A program made the position numbers and the translations under genes. Below are positions 53,454 to 60,195 of a stretch of DNA of 64,000 bases, piece by piece. This stretch comes from Pectobacterium aquaticum. GTDB lineage: Bacteria; Pseudomonadota; Gammaproteobacteria; Enterobacterales; Enterobacteriaceae. How positions within the stretch are numbered: position 1 is the first letter of the stretch; every line of letters starts with the position of its first letter. Location of the stretch: positions 3,286,001 through 3,350,000 of the forward strand of contig NZ_CP086253.1 of assembly GCF_003382565.3 (NCBI RefSeq), in the 5' to 3' direction. The notes beneath the pieces were generated by a model. That model saw only the letters and a list, made by a program, of their open reading frames with translations. It was not told the origin of the DNA and did not search any database.

Positions 53454-54386
53454 TCACCAGCATCTAACCCGCTTGCTGGCACTGATTTTCATAGCCTCAC
53501 CACGACAGTCATAGCGCGTCGTCGTAGATATGTCGCTGTGGCCTGCCAGCTGGCGCACGGTATTGATATCCACGCCCTGCTCCAGCAACCGGGTGATGAA
53601 GGTGCGCCGCATATCATGCGGGGTAAACCGAGCAATGCCTGACCTGTGCTGTAACTCTGCCAGGATACCCGTTAACCCGGTTGTAGTCAGAGGCTGCCTG
53701 GAGGTCTTGCCGTTGCGCTGAATACGGTTAAACAACGCATCCCCGGCCTCTTTCACACCAACAATTTTCAGCCATGCGCGGATAGCCTTATTCACTGCAT
53801 CCGCTACGTGAATTTCACGGTATTTTCGCCCCTTCCCTTGCCTCACTGTCAGGATACCGTTGTCATAGTCCCGGCGCTCAAGTTTAACCAGTTCCCCGGC
53901 CCGCAGACCCGTTCCACAAAGTGTCAGCACAATGGCGATATCACGACAGCGCCGTACCGATTGCGGATGCTGTTTAGCGGCCTGAATCAGTGCCCGGATT
54001 TCATGTCTGTCTAACGCCCTTCCCTTACGCTGGATATCGCCGCTCACGCGCTTAACTGACCGGATACGTGCCAACGTTTCGGCATCAAGGCAATTGAGGT
54101 TAAAGGCCGTCTGCGCCACGCCCCGGAGTGCTGACAGCGCCATGTTCACCGACGACACGGCGTAACCGTCATCCAGCAATGCCGCACGCACTTTAGCGAC
54201 GGCGGCGTAGTTAAGTTGCTCCCACGGGTAACCTGCTGCATCTGCACCGCGTTTAAGTATGCTGGCGCTGCGGTTTAACAGGCTGGTGATACCCCGCCAC
54301 CCCGATGGTGCCAGACCGTTGATATACGCATCGAACACGGTGGTTTGCACCACTGGCGCGGCCTGGCTCAACGCAGCCCTGCTCAT
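53454..54386 (-). CDS. Tyrosine recombinase/integrase
   Basis: 310-residue phage-type integrase. The SAM-like N-terminal domain (about 15-115) is followed by the catalytic domain with Arg in CGTGLRAGELVKLE, HDMRRTF (HxxR), LAGHSDISTTTRYD and the likely tyrosine nucleophile in that last motif. I start at ATG 54386; the longer frame starts at a TTG. It presumably integrates and excises the 46-54 kb element or a smaller integron-like unit. No tRNA or att site was seen next to it. Confidence 0.88.
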   Translation of the reverse strand: MSRAALSQAAPVVQTTVFDAYINGLAPSGWRGITSLLNRSASILKRGADAAGYPWEQLNYAAVAKVRAALLDDGYAVSSVNMALSALRGVAQTAFNLNCLDAETLARIRSVKRVSGDIQRKGRALDRHEIRALIQAAKQHPQSVRRCRDIAIVLTLCGTGLRAGELVKLERRDYDNGILTVRQGKGRKYREIHVADAVNKAIRAWLKIVGVKEAGDALFNRIQRNGKTSRQPLTTTGLTGILAELQHRSGIARFTPHDMRRTFITRLLEQGVDINTVRQLAGHSDISTTTRYDCRGEAMKISASKRVRCW

Positions 54387-54432
54387 GCGTCTAACCCGCA
54401 ATAACGTACATTAAACCAAGTAACTTTCTGCA

Positions 54433-54885
54433 TCACACCAGCCCTCGTTCAGCCATCGACACCGTTTCAGTCCCGGCCACGATAAAGTGGTCAAGCAACC
54501 GTACATCCAGCATTTCCAGCAACTCCTGTAGCTTTTTGGTCAACTGGATATCGCAACGGCTGGGCTCTGGTTGGCCGCTGGGGTGATTGTGAACAAGGAT
54601 CGCGGCGGCGGCGTTATGTTTCAGCACACGCTTGATAACTTCGCGGGGGTGAACGCTGACCGAGTTTAACGTACCTCTGAACAGGATTTCGCGGTGCAGC
54701 AGTTGATTCTGATTATCGAGCAGGATGATGCCAAACTCTTCATGTTCAAGCGGCGCCAGCTCAACCATCACACATTGTCGAACATCATCAGGGGAACAGA
54801 GCTGAACGCCACGCTGGTAGTACCGGCTAATAATGTCACGCGCCTGATCGAGGATACGGGTTTCACGCAGGGTAAACATGGTCAT
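54433..54885 (-). CDS. RadC-family JAB metalloprotease-like protein
   Basis: 150-residue RadC-like protein, shorter than chromosomal RadC because it lacks the N-terminal HhH region. The JAB/MPN metal site is HNHPSGQPEPSRCD (HxH-x10-D) with LLDNQNQLL before it. Start at ATG 54885, with GGGAG 8 bases upstream and 1 base beyond the preceding gene's stop. RadC-type genes are common on genomic islands; the activity is unknown. It is paired with a papain-like protease gene. Confidence 0.88.
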   Translation of the reverse strand: MTMFTLRETRILDQARDIISRYYQRGVQLCSPDDVRQCVMVELAPLEHEEFGIILLDNQNQLLHREILFRGTLNSVSVHPREVIKRVLKHNAAAAILVHNHPSGQPEPSRCDIQLTKKLQELLEMLDVRLLDHFIVAGTETVSMAERGLV

Positions 54886-54886
54886 A

Positions 54887-55426
54887 TCAGAACTCCCGTT
54901 CAATGAAATAAATAGCATCAGGAAACAGCTGACGGCGGGTCACACCAGCACGTAGGGAGAAAGCTTTACGGGGCATTGTTGTACGTCCATTGCTGTCGAA
55001 GAAACAGAGCGTTTCCTCATCCATTTTGACCAGAAGAGACCAGTGAAATTGGTCGCTGAGCATAATCAGACGGGAGTGGTCAGAGACATCAAGAAACCGC
55101 TGCATTTCCCTGAAAAGTCGTCCGTCGGTTAAGCCACGCTTCGCGGCAAAGGGTTTAGTGATTTCAACCGGGAACTGGCGGCTGTAATACCCTTTCTGCA
55201 ACACCTGAGCCATCAGCAAGTCGAGCCGATCCTCCCCAATCCCTTCAGTCAGCCATTCATGCAAAGGCCAGTGCTGCTGATAAGCCTGAACAAGCCGGTT
55301 CATTAACGGGCGTCGTTTCACCCTGCCGTCATACAGCCAGCTCAGCATGTTAACCACACAATAAGCACCGCAAAGACAGTCCAGCTCACCTTGTTGAGAC
55401 GCACGTATCCCTCTGTCAGTCGTCAC
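54887..55426 (-). CDS. Papain-like (C39-type) cysteine protease
   Basis: 179-residue protein. QQGELDCLCGAYCVVNML near residue 11 fits a Gln plus nucleophile Cys of the papain fold; SDQFHWSLLVKM (His128) and CFFDSNGR (Asp144/Asn146) complete the expected triad. It resembles C39-like and ubiquitin-like proteases. No signal peptide. Directly followed by radC, and separated from DUF2787 only by an IS. The substrate is unknown. Confidence 0.65.
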   Translation of the reverse strand: MTTDRGIRASQQGELDCLCGAYCVVNMLSWLYDGRVKRRPLMNRLVQAYQQHWPLHEWLTEGIGEDRLDLLMAQVLQKGYYSRQFPVEITKPFAAKRGLTDGRLFREMQRFLDVSDHSRLIMLSDQFHWSLLVKMDEETLCFFDSNGRTTMPRKAFSLRAGVTRRQLFPDAIYFIEREF

Positions 55427-55470
55427 AGATAATTCTCCATAAAGTATTGATGATTAGTGTGGCGGGATTA

Positions 55471-56392
55471 GGGTGTGTCCCGTAACTATTTTTTGTACAA
55501 TCAGGGACATGATTTCACCACAAAAAGTCCTTTAATTTGGCTCGTTACGATTTTCCCGATGACGCCTGGGCGTTGATTTCTCCCATGCTGCCACCTGAAA
55601 GAGGCTCTTCCCGAGGCGGGCGTCCTTATTTTGCGCACAGACATGTCATGAATGGCATATTTTGGGTGCTTTGCTCTGGCGCACCCTGGCGGGATTTACC
55701 TGAGCGTTATGGTCAATGGAAAACCATTTACAACCGCTTCAATCGGTGGTCTAAAGCCGGAATAATGAACAGCATTTTCAATAAATTACTCCAGATTCTG
55801 GATGAAAAAGCGCTGATTGACTGGGATGTTATCGCGCTGGATGGCAGTAACGTTCGCGCCCTGAAAGCGGCCGCGGGTGCGAAAAAAAACATCCCGATGA
55901 ATGCGAGGACCATGGGCTGGGTCGCTCTCGCGGCGGCTTTGGCACCAAAATCCATCTGGCGACAGATGGCACAGGATTACCACTGAGTTTTTGCCTGAGC
56001 GGTGGACAGGCCCACGAAAGCCGATACGCGGAAAGGTTGCTCAACCGGGTCGGGATTATCCGAAAAAGCGGGCACCTGAAATCACGTCCGAAAGCGGTGC
56101 TGGCGGATAAGGGTTATTCAGGTAAAAACCTTCGCATTCATTTGAAAATGAAAGGAATAAAAGCGGTTATTCCGTTTAAATCGAATGAGAAGGCCAGTCA
56201 GGACGGACGTCGCCCCCTCGACACGCGCCTGTACAAAAAACGCAATGTCGTGGAGCGCTGCTTTGCGATACTTAAAGAAAATCGCCGTATTGCCACCCGC
56301 TCGGAGAAAACAGCCAGAAACTACCTGAGTATGCTAAAACTGGGAGCGATCAGGTTATTTTTAAAACGGTTGTTAAGTTAAGGGACACGGCC
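55471..56392 (+). mobile_element. IS5-family (IS427-like) insertion sequence
   Basis: 922-bp element. Imperfect terminal repeats GGGTGTGTCCCGTAACT and GGCCGTGTCCCTTAACT (read inward) bound it, and TA is duplicated at both sides (55469-55470 and 56393-56394). It carries a two-frame transposase. It inserted between DUF2787 and the protease gene, inside the DUF2787 stop codon. Confidence 0.88.
55537..56381 (+). CDS. IS5-family transposase, two overlapping frames
   Basis: Frame 1 (55537-55986, TTG start) gives the N-terminal domain and the first catalytic Asp in VIALDGSNVRA. After about 55880 the family sequence continues in the -1 frame (HGLGRSRGGFGTKIHL...) into the frame ending at 56381, which contains the second Asp in VLADKGYSGKN and the Glu in VVERCFAILKENRR. 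A run of eight A followed by C at 55881-55890 is a typical slippery site, so a programmed -1 frameshift is likely and the element may be functional. Confidence 0.8.
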
Positions 56393-56814
56393 TAGCTTTC
56401 CCAGAGGACAGTAATGGTGTAAGCGTTCATGGCGTGATACTGAATAAAGTTACTCTGCCACAGTTCAAATAACTCTTTTCCGGCGTTAATAGGCAGATCA
56501 CCAACATGAGCAAGAAAAACATATTGCTGACTCCAGCTTATATCAATTTCCTTTTCCAGTTCGGGGTATACCGTCCCCATATAACTGAAGTCAGTGATGT
56601 AATCAAAATGCCATTCACCATTGCGTGAAATAAGCCGTATTTCAACAGGGTGGTAACCTCCACGTTCAGCACTGTAAGTCAGGTCTTTAAATAACAAACT
56701 AACAGCAGCTATTCTGGTTTTATGCGACGGGGGATTACCCATCTCTTTAAATAACAAATCAATCAGTGCTTGTTTGACCGGAAGGGAATAATCTTCCTGA
56801 TGTATTTTATTCAT
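56392..56814 (-). CDS. DUF2787 family protein
   Basis: 140-residue acidic protein of the DUF2787 family (SAERGGYHPVEIRLISRNGEWHFDYITDFSYMG, VYPELEKEIDISW and the LFELWQSNFIQYH end). These occur on genomic islands next to radC-type genes; function unknown. The stop codon TAG is formed by the last base of the IS plus the TA target duplication; without the IS the codon would be TAA, so the product is unchanged. Start at 56814 preferred over 56829. Confidence 0.78.
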   Translation of the reverse strand: MNKIHQEDYSLPVKQALIDLLFKEMGNPPSHKTRIAAVSLLFKDLTYSAERGGYHPVEIRLISRNGEWHFDYITDFSYMGTVYPELEKEIDISWSQQYVFLAHVGDLPINAGKELFELWQSNFIQYHAMNAYTITVLWES

Positions 56815-56829
56815 TTTTATCTCATACAT

Positions 56830-57141
56830 TATTTGATAGATAACCCATCAGTTTCATTCACTGGTTTTTAAATAAAGTAAGTTTAAACATAGCATCTATT
56901 TATAGATACAGTCAGACTGATATTCTTTAAATACAGTTAACCCTCCAATAAAGGATTAAAAAATCGAAAATTTAATTAAATAATAATTTGAATGACTAGC
57001 TGGCTGCTAACAATAACACTTTCCAGTAATGGCATTATATCAAACTGATATATTACGAGCAAATAGTTTCATAAAGAAACCATTATTAAGTAAATTAATA
57101 AAGAAGGAAATAATTCAGGGAAATAAGAGTGCCAGCGCAGA
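56830..57141. other. AT-rich gap
   Basis: No gene seen. It contains the upstream region of DUF2787 and lies downstream of the Mu-type regulator gene. Short minus and plus frames have no ribosome sites. Confidence 0.5.
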
Positions 57142-57642
57142 CTATTGCTTCGAAATAATCTCCAGCAATTGTTTACGCTGCTCTTCCGAAAACGCCAGTA
57201 ACTGGTGCGCCAGTGAAATCACTTCTGTTGGCAAAGTAGGCTGGGTCAGCGCAAGATCGTCAGCCACTTGTTCAAGCGCCTGCTTCAACAAACGGTCACG
57301 GGAATGGGGCTTCATCGTCTTGAATAGTTGAACCCAGAGATTAAGCTGTTCGTCAGTACCATAAGGAGAAGCGACAGAGTGGGTGGCTTGCTCTGCCCGC
57401 TCACTTTTCAACGACATTCCCGCAGCGCGAATATGGTACTCAAAGCCTTTATGCCCTGTTCTCTTTCTCCTGATTTCCGGGTGCATAGCGGCTAGCTTTT
57501 CCAGACGTAGGCGGCAGCCCTTTGCCGTACTCGGCATCCCCGGTTTACCTGCAAAATCCAGTGCTGTTAGCCACTGTTCATCATCATGAACGCTATCACT
57601 TGGGCTCTCTTGAAGAGACGGTACATTCAAAATATTTTTCAT
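57142..57642 (-). CDS. Mu repressor/MuA-type DNA-binding regulator
   Basis: 166-residue protein from ATG 57642 (MKNILNV). Residues 18-70 (WLTALDFAGKPGMPSTAKGCRLRLEKLA, EIRRKRTGHKGFEYHI) match the Mu-type HTH of phage Mu repressor and MuA N-terminus. The C-terminal 80 residues are helical and could oligomerise. Divergent from a Ner-type gene, exactly the Mu lysogeny-control pattern. No other Mu gene is nearby. Confidence 0.72.
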   Translation of the reverse strand: MKNILNVPSLQESPSDSVHDDEQWLTALDFAGKPGMPSTAKGCRLRLEKLAAMHPEIRRKRTGHKGFEYHIRAAGMSLKSERAEQATHSVASPYGTDEQLNLWVQLFKTMKPHSRDRLLKQALEQVADDLALTQPTLPTEVISLAHQLLAFSEEQRKQLLEIISKQ

Positions 57643-57762
57643 GAATTTAATCCAGAATATCAATACGTTAAAAGGAGTCCCAACAAAAACCACAAAGAGA
57701 ACTTGATAAGTTCCTTTTATTCGCATTTAATATCCCTGTACTGATACAGAGGAGTTAACACT

Positions 57763-58041
57763 GTGAATAACCACGTAGCATCGCAAAAAAAGCGAACTAA
57801 AGGAAGGGCTAAGGATTGGCACAGGGCCGACATTGTGGCTGCGTTGCACAAACGTGGGTTGAGTCTGGCTCAGTTATCTCGCGATCAAGGATTAGGCTCT
57901 CGCACACTGAATAATGCCTTCAGTCAGCACTATCCGAAGGCTGAACGGTTGATAGCCGCGGCTCTAGGGATGATGCCCGAGCAGATATGGCCCAGCCGCT
58001 ATTCCAATAAAATGCCTTCCAACCACACAGGCAAGGAATAG
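57763..58041 (+). CDS. Ner/Nlp-family DNA-binding protein
   Basis: 92-residue protein with GTG start after GAGGAG. The Ner fold is clear: DWHRADIVAALHKRGLSLAQLSRDQGLGSRTLNNAF, HYPKAERLIAAALGMMPEQIWPSRY. In Mu, Ner turns down the repressor and early promoters. It stands divergent from the Mu-type regulator with about 120 bases between that should contain the operator. It is followed 2 bases later by the next gene. Confidence 0.88.
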   Translation: MNNHVASQKKRTKGRAKDWHRADIVAALHKRGLSLAQLSRDQGLGSRTLNNAFSQHYPKAERLIAAALGMMPEQIWPSRYSNKMPSNHTGKE

Positions 58042-58043
58042 CT

Positions 58044-58571
58044 ATGGCGACCACGATCACTTCGGTAATGGAAAGCTTTGAATACTTCTTTCATTCCCTT
58101 TATCGCCCTGAGTTTGTAAAAACACTGCGCTTAAATGAGTGCAGTGAAAGGGAACTACTTCCTCTGGTACGCTGCTACCTTTTAGGGTGTTTCTCCGATG
58201 ATGTTTCACCGGAGGTGAAAGGGAAACTCCCTGGCTCTATTACGGGGAACGGCTATATCGATTTTGTGATAGATGATGTCGCCGTAGAGTTTGCAGTGCG
58301 TAAGCCCACCGCAGCCAAATCGACGGTATCTGCCACTGTTAACAGTACGGAAATGAAGAAGCTGATGACGTTCGACGGTAAGGCGTTGCTGGTACTGTTC
58401 GACTTCTCCACCACACCTTATTCAGAAGCCCAAATAGAGGCTTTCCGCGACTGGCCCTCGCTAGGGAAAGGTAATCATAAAAAGTCTGCATTTAACGTCG
58501 CCTATTTCTATGTTGAAAAACGCAGACCGCTAACACTCGGGAAAATCACTAAAAATATTCGTATTAACTGA
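58044..58571 (+). CDS. Hypothetical protein, possible PD-(D/E)XK fold
   Basis: 175-residue protein starting 2 bases after the Ner-like gene. GNGYIDFVIDDVAVEFAVRK has the Asp..Glu-x-x-x-Lys pattern of restriction-like nucleases, and LLVLFDFS is a possible following strand. The N-terminal half is helical. No family recognised by eye; the nuclease idea is weak. Confidence 0.65.
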   Translation: MATTITSVMESFEYFFHSLYRPEFVKTLRLNECSERELLPLVRCYLLGCFSDDVSPEVKGKLPGSITGNGYIDFVIDDVAVEFAVRKPTAAKSTVSATVNSTEMKKLMTFDGKALLVLFDFSTTPYSEAQIEAFRDWPSLGKGNHKKSAFNVAYFYVEKRRPLTLGKITKNIRIN

Positions 58572-58584
58572 CAAGGAATCAACA

Positions 58585-58944
58585 ATGAAACATGTTGTTT
58601 TAGCCACCCTGCTGTCGAGCACATCAGCACTGGCAACCGCCGCAGAGTACGTCAAACCAAACGGTGCCCTAACACTTGCAGAAGGCGGTAATGGTGTGGA
58701 ATTCAGTATTAATGCTGCGAGTAAAGATGCTTCCGGTATCTGCAATATGGAAGGTTCAGCACAATCCATTAGTGCTGGAGAAAACCAGAAACATCGCTGG
58801 CTTTATAACGATACATCGAGTCAGTGTGTCGCTGTTATCAGCGAGCAGAAGAACGGTAAAGTAACAGTAATGACCAAAGGATGTGAAGGTTATTGCGGTA
58901 TGACCGCCGCTGGAGCAATGGATGGGATTTATCGGAAGAAATAG
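58585..58944 (+). CDS. Periplasmic small protein
   Basis: 119-residue protein with a signal peptide (about 20 residues, ending TAA before EYVKP). The mature part has four cysteines (C54, C83-type, and the pair in CEGYCG) and ends MDGIYRKK. It vaguely resembles lysozyme-inhibitor-like proteins but I cannot name the family. It has AAGGA upstream and follows the previous gene by 13 bases, so it is in the same operon. Confidence 0.65.
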   Translation: MKHVVLATLLSSTSALATAAEYVKPNGALTLAEGGNGVEFSINAASKDASGICNMEGSAQSISAGENQKHRWLYNDTSSQCVAVISEQKNGKVTVMTKGCEGYCGMTAAGAMDGIYRKK

Positions 58945-58969
58945 CAATGAAATCAGGAGAGGATAAACA

Positions 58970-59128
58970 ATGAACATAATAACAGGCGCAGCTATCGGTG
59001 CCATTGTTGTTTGCATCTGGCACGTCATGCAGCTTACCCGTCGTGTTGAAAAATTGGAGCTTTTAATAAAGCCAAATATCGATTCACAACTATCAGCCAG
59101 TAAAGAAAATGAGCGGAATAGTGAGTGA
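58970..59128 (+). CDS. 52-residue single-TM protein
   Basis: A short gene starting MNIITGAAIGAIVVCIWHVM, one membrane helix (3-20), followed by a charged helix (RRVEKLELLIK) and an acidic tail. AGGAGA lies 8 bases before the ATG. It is 25 bases after the previous stop on the same strand. Function unknown; it resembles small membrane adaptors. Confidence 0.55.
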   Translation: MNIITGAAIGAIVVCIWHVMQLTRRVEKLELLIKPNIDSQLSASKENERNSE

Positions 59129-59336
59129 GGAATCCCGTAAAGCATTTAATCTGAAAATGAATATGAAATTTTATAAACAGCCTTTTAATTTTATTTCTTA
59201 GAAAAAAATAAAAAATCTGGATATTAAAACAATCCCGTCTCACTTCCGTATAGGCTACAACCGTGCAGCCAGGTTGTTGGGCGCATTCGCCTGAAACAAG
59301 GCATTGCTGGAAAAATCATCAATAAGGATTAACTCA

Positions 59337-59729
59337 ATGAATATGCGATTAGCATTACTGTTTATATCTGCAAGTCTGTTAGTTGGCTGCGGAGACAATA
59401 CACCTGAATGCAACAGTGATGATGCTAAAAATTTGGTTGCTGACATTGCTCATAAACAAATTAATAAGCAATTCGAGCAGCTAAGAAATTCTCAGATGTC
59501 AGGAATGGTGCCAGCTAATACTGACAGCCTTCTGCTGAAGGTTATCAACGTTCGAACATTAAGCCATAACTCATCAATAGATACTTATCAATGCGCCGCC
59601 AGTCTTCAAATGACCATGACAGATGAGCAATCTAAACTACCTAACACAACAGAGATACCGATAACCTATGATATTCAAAAGACAGATGATAATAATGGGA
59701 AATTCTATATAAACGTATCTGGTTTATAA
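59337..59729 (+). CDS. Small lipoprotein
   Basis: 130-residue predicted lipoprotein from ATG 59337, with AAGGA 8 bases upstream. The lipobox is LLVGC with Cys at about residue 18. The mature part is hydrophilic with Cys residues in NTPECNSDD and TYQCAAS. No family recognised. Confidence 0.7.
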   Translation: MNMRLALLFISASLLVGCGDNTPECNSDDAKNLVADIAHKQINKQFEQLRNSQMSGMVPANTDSLLLKVINVRTLSHNSSIDTYQCAASLQMTMTDEQSKLPNTTEIPITYDIQKTDDNNGKFYINVSGL

Positions 59730-59799
59730 TCACCTTAGCTAACATCAGGGTTCCTTTTGGGTGAAGTAATTGATGCTTTATCCCAAAAGGATAATACCA

Positions 59800-59844
59800 T
59801 GAAAAAGATCGTCACATTCGACCTTGCAAATAATTCTGTGTAAT
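59800..59844 (+). pseudogene. Truncated start of a gene
   Basis: AAAAGGATAATACC then ATG begins MKKIVTFDLANNSV and stops at the edge of the IS256-type remnant. It appears to be the N-terminus of a gene cut by that element. Confidence 0.35.
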
Positions 59845-59854
59845 TGCCATCCGA

Positions 59855-60030
59855 TTAAAGGTGGTCGCTCAGGCGGTCACCGAACTCGATAATAAAACCG
59901 CTCATCGTCAACCACCAGTTCTGGATTGGCATACTCCATTTTTTCGACGCCGACTGTATCGCCGGATAAACCACTTTCCGCACCAAGTCGTCCGTCGAGA
60001 ACTGTAGTGGTTCACAAAACCAGACGCGCA
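59855..60030 (-). pseudogene. IS256-family transposase C-terminal remnant
   Basis: On the minus strand one open frame reads VRKVVYPAIQSASKKW, then SMPIQNWWLTMSGFII and EFGDRLSDHL-stop at 59855. The SKKW-MPIQNW pattern is the end of IS256-family (Tn4655-like) transposases. The catalytic part is missing. Confidence 0.75.
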
Positions 60031-60195
60031 GCAGTCATTGCTGATAACTTATCGGATACAAAAAACTGACGATGGTAAAGAACATTTCTGTATTAATGTT
60101 CCGGGGCTATAATTGCATTCATTAGTAACTACTAAAGGCCATATCAGCGCCTTTAGTAGTTAATGAAAAAGTGTAGCCCATTGAAAAATAAAACT

